Below, one piece after another: positions 11,101 through 23,342 of a stretch of DNA of 64,000 nucleotides (position 1 is its first letter; each line of letters begins with the position of its first letter). Source of the stretch: Mariannaea sp. PMI_226 (lineage: Eukaryota > Ascomycota > Sordariomycetes > Hypocreales > Nectriaceae); assembly GCA_024336345.1 (NCBI GenBank), contig JANFOG010000003.1, positions 3,292,501 through 3,356,500 of the forward strand, read 5' to 3'. The translations under genes and the position numbers were made by a program. The notes under the pieces were generated by a model. The model made no database searches and was not told where the DNA came from. It saw only the letters and a list, made by a program, of their open reading frames with translations.

Positions 11101-12623
11101 CGAGCAACGCAAGCGTGTGACGATCGGTGTTGAGCTTGCTGCTAAGCCCGAGCTGTTACTGTTCCTCGACGAGCCTACATCCGGCCTCGACAGCCAGAGC
11201 GCCTTCAATATTGTCCGATTCCTCAAGAAGCTAGCTGCCTCTGGCCAGGCAATTTTGTGCACTATCCATCAACCCAACGCTGCTTTGTTCGAGAATTTCG
11301 ACCGGCTTCTTCTGCTTCAGCGTGGAGGCCGTACAGTCTACTTTGGTGATATCGGCGAGGACGCCGCCATCTTACGATCTTACCTCGCTCGACACGGTGC
11401 CGAGGCTTCCGCCACTGAGAACGTTGCCGAGTATATGCTCGAGGCGATTGGTGCCGGTAGCTCACCTCGTATCGGCGATCGAGACTGGGCAGATATCTGG
11501 GACGAGAGTCCCGAACTGGCCAATGCAAAGGAGGCCATTATTCAGATGAAGGCAGAGAGAAAGGCAGCTGGTGGCAAATTGAACCCCGAGTTGGAGAAAG
11601 AGTATGCATCTCCATTCAGTCACCAGCTGAAGGTTGTGTCGGCTCGCATGTTCCGATCATTCTGGCGTTCTCCCAACTACCTGTTTACCCGACTCTTTAA
11701 CCATGTCGCTGTCGCCGTTCTCACTGGCCTTACATACCTTAATCTGGATGATTCGCGATCCTCGCTTCAGTACAGAGTCTTTGTTATCTTTCAGGTTACA
11801 GTCCTTCCTGCTCTGATCATCACGCAAGTTGAGGTTATGTTCCACATCAAACGAGCGCTCTTCTTTCGCGAAGCGTCGTCGAAGATGTACTCCGCTTTTA
11901 CCTTTGCGGTGTCCATCATTGCTGCCGAAATGCCCTACTCAATTCTTTGCGCTGTCGCTTTCTACCTGCCTCTGTACTTTATGCCAGGATTCCAGACGGA
12001 TCCTTCGCGAGCCGGCTACCAGTTCTTCATGGTTCTCTTGACTGAGATCTTCGCCATCACGCTTGGCCAAGGCCTTGCCTCCCTCACTCCTTCGCCCTTT
12101 ATCTCGGCGCAATTCGACCCCTTCATTATCATCAACTTTGCGCTTTTCTGCGGCGTCACTATCTCTCCTCCCCAGATGCCCGGCTTCTGGCGCGCTTGGC
12201 TGTACCAGCTAGATCCCTTGACTCGGCTCGTCGGCGGCATGGTGACGACAGCCCTGCATGGGCTCCCCGTTGTTTGCAAGCCTCATGAGCTCAACGCTTT
12301 TACTGCTCCTCCTAATATGACGTGTGGGGAGTACATGCAGCCCTTTTTCGAGCGTGGTGGGTCAGGATATCTCATCAACAATGCCACCAAGGATTGCGAG
12401 TATTGCGCCTACAAAGTCGGCGACGAGTTTTACAAAACGTTTAACTTGACATTCGATAATCGCTGGAGGGATATGGGCATTTACTCCGCCTTCGTTGCCA
12501 GTAACATAATCATTCTTCTCCTAGCTGTAAGTTCTGAGAGCCTAAATCCCCAAGTCATGCGTTTCCCCCAGTAGATACTAACACCTCTCCTAGAGCCGCT
12601 TTCTCAACTTCAACCGCCGATAA
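8138..12623 (+). CDS. PDR-type ABC transporter (full-size ABCG), multidrug exporter
   Basis: Exons 8138-12526 and 12594-12623 encode 1472 aa (the second ATG at 8141 gives 1471), normal for full-size fungal PDR pumps. The 67-bp intron has donor GTAAGT, branch ATACTAAC and acceptor CCTAG; the last exon adds only nine residues, SRFLNFNRR. The order is NBD1-TMD1-NBD2-TMD2. NBD1 has the fungal degenerate Walker A GKPGSGCTT (194-202), signature SGGERKR and Walker B ending [12 protein letters not shown]2 has canonical Walker A GASGAGKTT (881-889), a degenerate signature VEQRKR and Walker [12 protein letters not shown]. This split of canonical and degenerate sites is usual for the family. Each half carries six predicted membrane segments plus an extracellular Cys-containing loop. 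It should export hydrophobic drugs or metabolites across the plasma membrane. No pathway gene adjoins it. Confidence 0.95.
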
Positions 12624-15049
12624 GAACTTACCTGCTTTCATAAATTGTGGATTCCTGCAGACATTAGAACAATGACATTTAGATAAAAGTTGGTGCTTGA
12701 GTTTTTGACAATCCGCGTATAATACGAAAGGGTGTCGTTCTCGCATAAGGTGTGGTGGACATAATTGTACCAGCATATGAACGAATAATAAAACTAAATA
12801 AGTGAAATAAAATTGAATTAAAACATAAATACACAATCAGCCTGTAGCTTACTACGTCAGAGTTGATTTGCTCCAATCATCTGCGTCTGACATGCCGATA
12901 TCCCGAGAGCTATTGATGTGGCATATGCAAGACTCCGGAGAGTCAATTGATTATTCTTGCAGATTGCGTTGTCTCTGTTGTGAATCCCAAATCGCGCAGT
13001 TACACTGCTGTCCAGACAGAGCGCTACCACCCGCTAGTTGAACTGAAGACAACTGCAGTAGTAAGTAAGCCAAAAACGGTCACGGGCCTTGAGTCATGCT
13101 GTTCCAATTCGATAGAATGACACTTGCAGCAGAGGGAGAGCCAACCGTTGTTGCATCCACCCAATCTTCGTCGTGAAGTCTGCGCATTAGTGGATGCATC
13201 CAAGTTCCCCAAATTCAGGAACCCCGCGCGAGCTGAAATATCGTCTGATAAGGCACCGTTCAAAAACATTTTTATTGAGGTTATGGGATACGATGGCGCG
13301 TACAACTCCTGGAAGTAAGGTGACAATCAGAACATGATCCTGGCAAGGCATCCATTGAAGCAACGAGGTCATGTTACACAGCATCCAAGTAGGGCAATAA
13401 GAGATTAGTCCGACTATCCGTGGGCTCCCTGACTTCATAAGCCCCGCCTGTTGAGTCAAGCTCCCCTCCCTTGAGTGTAATTCGTTCATTGTGAGGGTTG
13501 GTTGTGGAGATGACATGCACGCGAATGCATGCAACCCACTGAAGTAAGGTCCAGCATTGATCGATGAACGAGGAGCGGGAGGATTTTTCTAGCAGACGTG
13601 GGAACGTGGCGTCACTAACTGGCAAGACTTTTCGAGAGGTGCAGGATATACGATAACTCACCCCGGCGCCATTGGGTGTTTGTATGGGCGAACAGCTCGT
13701 ATTGCGTTGAGCAAATTAGCAGGAGCCATTGCGAATTATTTCAGTGGCCAACCAGTTCCCTGAAGTGACATTTTCTCCCGTCCTTGGAAACTAGATCTTG
13801 TACATATCCAGGGGCCAGGGAGATCAGTCGGGAGATCTACACTGTTGGGTCTCAAAAAACGCGGAGGTGCGCGTATGGAGTCGCCATCCAGGTTATACCC
13901 AAGAAATTCTTCTTCCAAAGCAATGTTATTGGTTGAGCTCACAACTGGCCATGAATTCGTCGCCCCATATCCCATGGATCCTCACAGCTTCAAAACGACG
14001 CTCTGGCACACTTCTACTCCTACATTTGTCACCGGAACGACGATCAGCAGCATTGTGTGGCTATTTTGGTTCGGTTTGCATCTGAAATGAGGATGGGGAG
14101 CTTACGACATTTGTTCGAGGTAGCTGAGAGAGCGAGGGCGAATACAGAACCTGAAATCTTGGTGATCGAAATTTAAAGATGAAACTAGGGACGAGCTGAA
14201 TACGTAAGCACGTATATGAGAAAGCTGTGTTCAGCCACAAAAGGGATGATGCATGCAGCGCTCTTAGCCAATAGCATGTCTCGGAGTTGAACAAGAAGTG
14301 ATGGCTTTCCGGGATAGAAAAGAAAATATGATCGAGTATCTGAGTCTGTCTGTCTATGTCTTGACTAGTAAACCCTCATGAAAAAGATGACTCTCATACA
14401 CACGCAACTGGTCGTGGCTCATTGCTTTTTGGTTCAAAACTTGGCGCTGGTCCTGCAGCTAAAAAGCAAGACAGCTCCAGAAAGTGCAAAAGCGATCTGG
14501 GTATATCCTTCACATTGTCAGCTTTAGAGGCATATCGGCCCGTTGTCTCATGCTTTTGGATGACCCAGAACCATCGTATATGCAACCAAACAAAGAATCG
14601 ACGACGCCATCCGGGAAAATTTTGAGGAGATTTCGGCAACTATTGATGCAAATTATCTTATCATCTGTCCATTTTACTTGACTCTTTTGTCATAGAGCGG
14701 GGCTCCATGCAGCTTCTAGCAACGCCATACGGACGCCGATCTTGTGACGTTGACGTTGAGCATCAAATGCACACCGGAACGACGGCACGACTGCATATCG
14801 TTGCTTCTCCATTTACTCTGGCTCTCCTACAAGCACCGTCTCCGTGAATACGAAATATGGCGCTGTCCTTGCAGCACAAGTCTCAAAACTGAGGAACTAA
14901 CTCGAGGGCAAAACAGGTCGTGGGGGGAGATTTGTGAGAAGAAGCTATAAGACAAGCTAGCTGCCCTGATGAGACCACATTCAAGTTCTCTCACTCTTTA
15001 TCTGTTTTCCTGCACACTTCACATCAATCTTGTTCTAAAACTTGACAAC
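12624..15049. other. 2.4-kb intergenic region
   Basis: AT-rich 3' flank of the transporter to about 12850, then mixed sequence. Open frames here are at most ~100 codons, mostly lack an ATG and show no family resemblance (one at 13845-14087 starts at TTG). The last 100 bp form the promoter of the chitin deacetylase gene. Confidence 0.45.
14946..14951 (+). promoter_or_regulatory. TATA-like box upstream of chitin deacetylase
   Basis: TATAAG about 100 bp before the ATG at 15050, followed by CT-rich leader sequence (CTCTCACTCTTTATC). Position and composition fit a fungal core promoter. Confidence 0.35.
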
Positions 15050-15908
15050 ATGTTTTACCATATTCTCTTGAGTGCTCTTGCAGTGGCAGTAGCTGCCTCG
15101 CCCGTGGAGCATCTTCACCAACGGCGGGCGGTTCCAGTTGGTACCGTCATCAACGGTTGTACCAAACCTAATACAGTTGCCATTGCCTTTGATGACGGAC
15201 CGTATACTTTTACGGATGATATTCTCGATACATTGGCAAATTCGGGTGTTAAGGCTACGTTCTTCGTCAATGGTGATAATTATGCGTCGATATATGATTA
15301 CCAGTCTACTATTCAACGGATGGTAGCCGACGGCCATCAGGTCGCTTCACACACGTAGGTGTTTGGAAAAATATAGCACCGAGTGTTTTACTTGTTTCTA
15401 ATCTAAACACAGCTGGAGCCATCCTGATCTCACAACGCTGTCTTCAGCCCAAGTCAAGTCGCAGATGACGAAGCTCGAGTCCGCACTCGTAGATATCATT
15501 GGCAAATTCCCGACATATATGCGACCACCATACTTGACCACCAATAGCAAAGTCCTCAAGACACTAGGAGATCTAGGGTACCATGTCATTGAGGACAGTA
15601 TTGACACCCACGACTGGGAAAATGACACCCCTGATGCTATCAAGACCAGCGAGAAGCTCTTCAACAAAGCTCTTAACGCGGGTGGCTCGATAACACTTTG
15701 TCACGATGTGTACGAGCAAACTGCCGACGCCCTGCTTCCTCACATGATCTCTGCTATCAAAAATCGTGGACTTAAAGGTAGGCATGGCTCTTAATTATAT
15801 TTTTGGGTGATTTTTTGAGGGGTAGTGATGCTAATCAGACTCTCAGGTGTCACTGTCGGAGAATGCCTCGGCCAGTCTAAGGATAAGTGGTATCGTACTT
15901 CACGATGA
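15050..15908 (+). CDS. secreted chitin deacetylase (CE4 / NodB polysaccharide deacetylase)
   Basis: Exons 15050-15354, 15413-15777 and 15847-15908 encode 243 aa. Introns of 58 and 69 bp have donors GTAGGT and GTAGGC. An N-terminal signal peptide (MFYHILLSALAVAVAAS) is followed by the NodB domain with all motifs: FDDGP (47-51, metal and catalytic Asp48/Asp49), H-T-W-S-H (metal ligands His101 and His105, rebuilt exactly across intron 1), RPPY (139-142), DTHDW (166-170) and LCHD (catalytic His199). Frame continuity of the HTWSH motif proves the first splice. The enzyme should remove N-acetyl groups from chitin oligomers or cell-wall chitin, giving chitosan; in fungi this serves wall remodelling or masking from host chitinases. 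No carbohydrate-binding module is present. An upstream ATG at 14969 is in frame but would bury the signal peptide. Confidence 0.93.
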
Positions 15909-16620
15909 TGATAACCATGATGCCAGATTACATAGAAGTACACGAGGACACACTTTTTTTGGTTTCATACGCAGCAGCCAGGTTGGGCTGTTGGGTACAT
16001 TACTTAATTACGCTTCTGGGTGGTATGTAAATGGATGTTTCAATAATTTTCGAAGCCTGAACATATCCGGACTAGAGCATCCTTTGCGGACATACATGTA
16101 ATAATTTCATAGTTTTAATAATACACTATCTTCAATCATTTGTAGCTTTTTTTTTTCCTTGGCTCTTCATCATCAGAACATTCCAATTTTCCATGTTCAT
16201 TGAGGCATTCAGAGCGCCGTTGTCAACAATTGTCTGCCTACTGGGACCTACCTTGCCCATCGTCTGGGTGTTTTTGGATATATTAGCAGGTACATTATTG
16301 TTATCCTCAAGTGAGTTCTCCCTAGATAATCACTAATGTAGGTACTCACCTCTCTGCCCATACCAGATTTAGGGAAAATGAAGGCTTGAACTATTATTTT
16401 CTTGCTTGGGTAATTTGCTAAATTTGGTCAATAAGACTATATAAGTAGTGATAATATCTGTAAAATAAAAGAGTATTTCATCTTTCTGATTAATAATTAT
16501 TTACTAATTTAAGTTGTATATATGTTATGATATTAATTTCTTGTAAAATGTAGTAATGTGGTTGAATAATTAAAATAGGACTTAAATAATTTGTTATTTA
16601 ATGAAATTTCCTTGAGTTTA
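15909..16620. other. intergenic, AT-rich patch
   Basis: 3' flank of the chitin deacetylase gene grading into a strongly AT-rich stretch at about 16370-16615, with many TA dinucleotides and no open frame. Such patches in filamentous ascomycetes often mark repeats decayed by repeat-induced point mutation, but no parent repeat is present in the window. Confidence 0.5.
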
Positions 16621-17570
16621 TGAGACCTGCAATGCAATCAGATAACTGATGAGCTCGATGTTTTCCAATGGTGGATAGCATACGCCACAACATACGCAAT
16701 ATGTAACCTTTCGCCGAGGATTTGTGCCTGGACGGGAATGAAAACAGCATATTAATCGACACAGTAATCCAACAGATGGACAACAACTTGTGGAAAGCCG
16801 AAAATCCCTCCCGCTGGGGAGGGTACAAGGCGATCCGAATTATAGAATCGCTGCAATGTACAAGCAACTGGAGACCGCCAGCCTCGTTTGGGAAAGACAA
16901 CAAACGAATTCTTTATCGACATCAAAGATGTCGACGAACCTATCCTAACCAACCAAATAACCCAGAGATTTCCGGTCATCAAAACGCAGTTGGGGTATCC
17001 CAACAGGGTGGGCTTTGATCTGACAGGAGACCGACATGGCATGTAGGTTAGAGACGGCGAAGAACAACCAGAACCGGAACTTCCCGTGCTATTGAGCCAA
17101 CAGAGATGAGATTCTATGACAGAGAAAGTAGAAGGATGCTCGGAAATCGGCTCAGGAATAGTCCGACTCGGTACCCATATCCGTGGGGAGCATGCCCTTG
17201 ATACCGTTGATGCTTCTTGGCTGCTTACGCGATAGGGACGTTATCCAAGAAACCTTTGAAAGGGGGTGCAGATTTCGAGATACGAAATCCATATGATACC
17301 GCTAAATCCTTGGCTGAACCTGCAGGGACCTACACACTTGATTGAGAATACCCGAGAAAACACCATTTCGTCTCGAGTCAGCAACTGCGACTTGCTGAAG
17401 AAGTGGTCCTACAGACTCGGCGTATGTCACAAAGAGATTTTGATGGTGGCTAAGGTTGTCAAGTAACTCTCTCTCGTCGGATGATATACTTGAAGGCTTT
17501 TCTGGAAGGTTTGATGCAACTGAGACGGATGAGGCTCCAGTATTCACTGGAGCATATTGTCACCAATACC
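16621..17570. other. possible decayed coding region (unidentified)
   Basis: Composition returns to coding-like here and short stretches look protein-like in shifting plus-strand frames: one around 16722-16930 (for example LIDTVIQQMDNNLW), another in a different frame around 16907-17044 (FIDIKDVDEPILTNQI, ending at a stop), and a third around 17235-17342 (KKPLKGGADFEIRNPYDTAK). Stops and frame changes separate them without good splice sites. I do not recognise the family. It may be a pseudogene, or chance; no protein is proposed. Confidence 0.25.
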
Positions 17571-19060
17571 TAACATAACAGCTCATCAAAACTTCAATAA
17601 TATTACCCAAAGTCACTCAAACCTTTTTTGGCAGTCAGGTGCTAATTTAGTCACATAATTTCAAAAATAACCCGTGATGTATGGCGAACATGACTGGCAT
17701 CCTCCCCGTTTGACGTGACTGCTTTTCTCGATCTTGCTGTCTGACGGTTGTCAACTGACTAAGATTCTGGCTCAGTGCTGGATTTATATACTACAATTTA
17801 GTTTAATAAGCAATGGGAAATTCTATGGATCATGGATAGTATCTCTGATAGACCTTTGCCTATGTGTGACACAGACTAGACCACAGTATTACGGACAAAG
17901 TAGAAATCACGCCGTTGCCAAGCTTCGTGATAGCAAGGCCACGAAGGTTTCCCCCCCAACCAAATTATTGCTTCGCTATGAGCATTTCTTTTAGGAATGA
18001 CAGGCTGCAAAATGCTCCTTGGCTCTTATTAGGTACCACCCCGGCCACAAATCATTGTAGCTACAGGGTTGGCAGTGCGCTTTTGGACAAATTTAACTAG
18101 CATTGATATCCGGGCCATTGGTATCACACTTCATCAAAACCGAAATTTTAGTTTTGGCAATGAGATGAGAGGGGATATGAGCGAGGAAGTAACTAGTAAT
18201 CCACTGTGAATGGACTTGGCGTGACATTTGAGATATTTCAGGTGTCGAGGATACACAAACCAGATGGCCAGAATTAGAGTAAAATTCACTCGATAGGGAT
18301 ACCTCCTCTGCTCAAACTCTTTAGCCTTATGCAACTCCGCACGCCTGTGTAAATCGGTGAGGATTGAAATTCGAAACCAAGGGTGAAGCGATGCTGGAAT
18401 GCAAAGGCCGATATGGAAGGTGTACGAACGAATACATTATGTGATAACCGCTGCAGGACCAACAACATTGGGCTCAGGCCTAGACTTTTTCGTCCTCTAT
18501 TTTTGCAAGCAAGTCACTTGCAGCAGGAATGGGAAAATATGTGATACGACGTGATATGCATAACAGAGAGTCTGGACCGCATGCCCTCATCAAAAAGCAT
18601 CCAAAACCGTCAACATGCATGAAAATTGTTCTTGAAGAGACATGGTTTTTTTCTCCCCTTCTCTTGTTTTCTACGTCTAGAAGGGATTTCGGGATCTATT
18701 GTCCGCTTGGCAGGACTAGCACTTCAACTTCGCACATCCAGGGCTTCAAGTTGTGGCTTGAAAAGAACTGGAGGGAATGGACCCAAGCGCAACGAGTCGC
18801 ATTGGTCTTCCGAAACGGAACAGAGTACTCCCTACCCAGGATCGCTTCGGTGGTGAGATTACAGATGAGTGCCCACCGCTCGACAACTCTGTCAAGAGAG
18901 ATTGCAGTGGGGGACTGGTGTTTGTTTGGCGATACGTCCAAGCTACAACTGATGCAAGCCGAGCGATTATGATTAATTATTGGTTTTTTTGGTCGTTAGA
19001 ATCAAGCCACAATGCTGCGAGTTAGGAATAACTAGGAGGGGCTCACCAGCAAGAGAATAC
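17571..19060. other. intergenic, nothing recognised
   Basis: Mixed-composition DNA. The longest ATG-initiated open frame (18529-18972, 147 codons) has no domain, signal or membrane segment that I can recognise and is not supported as a gene. Confidence 0.4.
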
Positions 19061-19063
19061 TCG

Positions 19064-19084
19064 CCCCCCCCTCCCCCCCCCCCC
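19064..19084. repeat. C-rich homopolymer tract
   Basis: Twenty of 21 bases are C, interrupted by one T at 19072. Confidence 0.8.
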
Positions 19085-19494
19085 TTATTAAACGTAATTA
19101 CCAGCAACAAGGATGGCAGCAGGATCCAGGAGAGTGGTAACGATCTCATGTGAGCGAGTCATGCCTGCATGAAATAGGAACAACAGTACGGCAGTCAGCC
19201 GACAAAGAGGCCAGGGATTCGGAGCTTCGAAAAAAGAAAAGAAGAATGAAAGGAAGAAAAAAAATCTTTCTCGCTCCCCTTGATTGCCGGTTCGCCTATC
19301 GATGCTTGGTACTGTATCTTTGCACAGCTACGTGGCTCATAACCTCTCTGAAGAGTCAAAAGGCAATGCTTGATTTTGTCTCCAAAAAGCCTACCCCCGT
19401 ACTAATGTGCTTTTGGTACAGTGGAAGTAATAACTATTACCATAAAAAAGGTGCTGAATCAACAGGAAACCTCCGTGCTGACGCCTCTTCCGTA

Positions 19495-19515
19495 CCCCCC
19501 CCCCCCTTCCCCCCC
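19495..19515. repeat. C-rich homopolymer tract
   Basis: Twelve C, two T, seven C. Second C tract in the same intergenic region. Confidence 0.8.
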
Positions 19516-20877
19516 TTCTCCATTGAGTGACCCACCAACTCTGATCCAATCTGTCCAGCTCATCACAACCTTTGAGTTGTTGGACCCGGTTGGTCGGGTC
19601 AGCCTTATTACACCGTAATTATGACTCTTGAAAACAGTAGGATCTGACTCCAAAACTTCTGACGCCGGTTGACTTTGTGGCAGTGATCGACGTCGCGACC
19701 ATGTGTATATGACTGATGGACACGGACATCAACAAAGTGGACGGGCCGTATGGGCTCAGAGTGACTTGCAAAACAGGATGAAGTTCTCCGTAGTCCTTGT
19801 GAGGTGAGGAGAACCCTGCCTGCATGGCTGTGGCGTGATGATTGCGAGTAAGAGACGCTCGGAATCTTCTGTGAGTCTCATGCACGAATGAAGTCATTGG
19901 GGTTGTGTGTCTCATGATTGCGCGGAGCCCAGTCGCCCAACAGTCGCCCAAGTTGGAGGAACAATTGAGGGATCTGATTCCCCCTTGAGCTCATTCTGGA
20001 CTACCTTTCGGTAAAAGGTACATAGTAAGCATCATATCATGTGTCTGTAAAGCAAACTAGCTGTTTGGAGGACCGAGGCAGGAATCTCGCCAACAAAGAA
20101 TCCCGTTCTCCTTTTCCAGAAACGCCGATTGCCAGACCAGTCCCGACAATGTGGACGTGGTGGCGGGAGGGATCTCCACCGGGGAGCGGCGGGCGCTTTG
20201 GGCATACACGACCGGTGCCCGTTCCTCCGAACCGTTCGCTTGGGATTTTTGCATGCCCCCCGTTGGCAAAGAACCCAAAAACTCGGGCCTCTCCGATTTG
20301 AACGCTTCGTTCAGTTCATTGCGTTGGCACTCTTGCAAGCCACTTCATTTTAGCAGCCCGCTTTTGCAGATCGCACGACGGGGTGTGTGAATGTGTGTCT
20401 GCCTGTGTTACAGGAGACACCCCAAGAGGCCATTCCCCCCAATGATGCGTTCATTATTGATGGGGAACAACCAGCTTCAAGCCATTGGGCTTATTACCAT
20501 GGAAGGCGGTTATCTCGCCAAGGCGCCCGCAAGACCGTGAGCTTTGCCAGCACATTTTGCCTCACATCCCAAGTAGGGAGCAGATACGTAGACTTCCGCC
20601 ATGCATTGCATTCTCTGCATGCGAACCAACCCGCCAGGAGATTGCGAAGGGGGGCGTTTGTTGTTGGCTTGTGATCCTCCGACAGCTTTTGTCCTGCCTA
20701 CCTCTTCTCAGCCCGCTAGCCCACTCGCAAGTCGCCGAGCTGGTGGTAAGTTGTCATCAGGGCGGTGCTTCCTGTCCACTCATATCTTGTGACGTGGGCA
20801 ACACCGCTCTCCGCTGCCGTGTTTGTTGAGTGTTGGAGAGTTTCACCGCCGAGACGACCCACGGAATTGGCATGAAG

Positions 20878-20920
<43 letters not shown>
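20878..20920. repeat. A43 homopolymer
   Basis: Forty-three consecutive A residues, the longest homopolymer in the window. It could be a poly(A) relic of a retroposed sequence on the plus strand, but no target-site duplication or recognisable retroelement sequence precedes it. Its exact length may also be an assembly estimate. Confidence 0.85.
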
Positions 20921-20922
<2 letters not shown>

Positions 20923-23290
20923 AGAATAAAGAGGGAAAAAAATTAAGAATCCTTCAATGAACAGGCATTTAGGCGGTCCCTCCACCTTTTGCAGGGACGT
21001 GTTTGGCCTCAATGGTTAGGTGTTGTGGCACATACTATGTAACATGCCCCCAACCGCAAACACCACCTTTACTGGGCGCACATGGTCCATCGCCAGCATA
21101 CCAGTGTTTGCTGGCCGCCTGCAGCCCACACAGAAACAAGGGTCCTTCACTGGGTCGTTTGCCGGGTTGAAGCGGTTCTTGGGTTGTTTTCGACAATTGG
21201 TGGCGAACAAACACGTACCGGCGGCACTTTTATCTATTCTCTCACTTCATCAATCGTGGCTCGCTAGTTGCAAGTACCGGGAGCCTGTTCCTACGTAAAC
21301 TGTGCCTACATTGTGCATCGTTAGCTCATGTACACACGGTCCTTTGCAGTCTTTTCGTCGCCTCCTTTTTTAATTACTCATTAGACTGCCAATATTGACA
21401 ATAGTACAGAGTAATACGTACTTGGTAGTTGCTCTGTATTCAGCTTCTGGCTCCCAGCCCTTCCCAGCGGAGCTGCTCTTGGGACCGATGCATCGATCCC
21501 ACCCCACGCGCCCGATTTTGGCGTTCGTTTTTGCCGCATCGGATTTTTTTAGTGCTGTGCCGCTAGTTAGGCAGGGAGGAGAATTAGACGGTGCCAGTGG
21601 GTTGCTCACCTCTCCTCTGAGATGAGCCTCCTGTAACCCTCCAACCCTCCTTGTCATCCATTCCCTCCCCCCCTCCAGAACCGAGGCAAGCTGTTTTCGT
21701 AGCATGGCCCACAGCGATCACGCATTTGGCCACTTGCTGAATGTCAATGCGCAGTCCGGTCCAAACAGGGATGTTCAAAGTCGTGGGTTCTGTTTGGCTC
21801 CAAGAGGTGCTTGGCTGGCTTGGCGGGTTTGCTATGTCCCACGGGGCTGGATGCTTTTGGTCCGCTCCAGGTCACTTCAGACCCGAGACTGTGGTTGCAG
21901 GTCAGCCAGAACCAGAGCCAGATCCAGGATTCCCGGGGAAAACTGAAAAGCTCGTATAATAATAGAAGGGACCTCTTGTGGTGGTGGCATCCTGTTGAGT
22001 GGACATGGATAAAAAAAAATCGTCCGCTTCTGTCCAGCAGACGGCTTTTAGACATGGTATGCAGTAACGTCCGAAGTGCGGGTTTTGAGATCTGTACAGT
22101 CCCTCCCGAAGCTGGTCTTTTGCTCAAGGAAATGTAACCCTCGTCCTTGTTTCCTATGGCCAGGGTTTCCTGCTCCCTTCCGTCTCGCTCGCTCGTTCGC
22201 TCCCCTCTCCGGGCTCGGGCCAACTTGGTGGTCGAATCCAGGGATTTGGGGCCAGTGCAGTCTCCGTCTGAAGCTAGAGCTGCACGGTCAAGCAAGTCCC
22301 ACGCCCTGAATCTAGGATGGATCAGAGCAATATGTATGGCTTTGAGATGGCATTTGCTCCCCTTTGGTCTTCCCCCCTCCCCGAAAAAAAAGCTCCACCG
22401 TTGGGCCTAACTCAGGAAAACTTGCTGGCCCGTTTGCTGGGACTGTTCAGAGTCCTACGTAAAAAGAAACCAAGCCGAAAGAATCATGGCTCCCGTCCTG
22501 CCGCCGTCGTCTTAGGCGCTGGGCCGGCTCGTGCGCTTTAGATGCCCTTGTGTGTGTCGGTGTTGTTCGTGCGTGGGACCTGGACAAACTCGACTGACAT
22601 TTATTAGGGGACAGAGGGGACCGGCACTCGCCATGCCCTGATCTGTCTTCTGGTCTTTTCTTCCCTTTCTCCCTCCGAGCCCTGCCTGTTGTTGCTTTTC
22701 TTTGGGAGACGAGATAATTCCTGAAGTCATCAGAGACGCTGGGATCCGAGAGGCGTCTGAGGACAAGACTCTTCTTTTTTTGTCCTTTCTTATTTAGTAG
22801 TCTTATCCATCCTGTGGTAAGCTTATAGGTGGTTCGACTTGCTTGGTCGCCTGCCCCGTCCCTTGCGTCTCACCGGCATTACATCTCTCTCTCGCTCCCA
22901 CCGCGACAGATTACATTCTCACTTGCTCTTTGGCACTTGTGTTGCGTTGCAGCTTCGAGTAGAGATTTTCTCCTTGCCACCAGCTGATTTTCTATTTTGC
23001 CATCTTGGGTCTTGGATCTTGGATCTTAGGTCTTCATCTCTTCTCTGTTTGCTTACAGTACACACCACCTCTCTTTGACACGAAATTGCCTGCAGAACCC
23101 CCGCACTGACGTTACTGTCACTACACCACCAATACACCAATACACCAATTGCAAGTTACAACCGCTTCTCATATCACATCCCAAAGCACAAAAATTGTGT
23201 CTGCAGAAATAAGGAGGGAGGAGAAAAACTGGGCGTGGCGTCGGGCCAAAGGCGTAAACAACAATAATTGCCCGGTTCGCCTGCCGCCGT

Positions 23291-23297
23291 TATAAAA
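23291..23297 (+). promoter_or_regulatory. TATA-like box upstream of LaeA-like gene
   Basis: TATAAAA 46-52 bp before the ATG at 23343. If it directs transcription, the leader would be only about 15-25 nt, which argues against a very long 5' UTR in the region upstream. Confidence 0.4.
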
Positions 23298-23342
23298 CAA
23301 AATTCCCTCCTTCGTCAAGCAGTGCTGTATTAGCCTGGCATC

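Larger units (their letters stand above)
19061..23342. other. long upstream region of the LaeA-like gene, with homopolymer tracts
   Basis: More than 4 kb without a supportable gene. It is marked by C tracts (19064-19084, 19495-19515), a run of 43 A (20878-20920), and many short C-, T- and A-runs. Open frames are numerous but short and inconsistent. The last 550 bp are pyrimidine-rich and carry a TATA-like box at 23291. It may hold an extended promoter or an untranslated transcript. Confidence 0.45.

Noticed and set aside
13151..13199. Short inverted repeat TTGCATCCAC / GTGGATGCAT
   Set aside because: Ten-base arms at this spacing are expected by chance in a window of this size.
18529..18972. 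147-codon ATG-initiated frame
   Set aside because: No domain, signal, or codon bias like the genuine genes; flanking DNA looks non-coding.
19150..22541. Many frames of 60-180 codons upstream of the LaeA-like gene
   Set aside because: They overlap in several frames on both strands, run through homopolymers and have no family resemblance.
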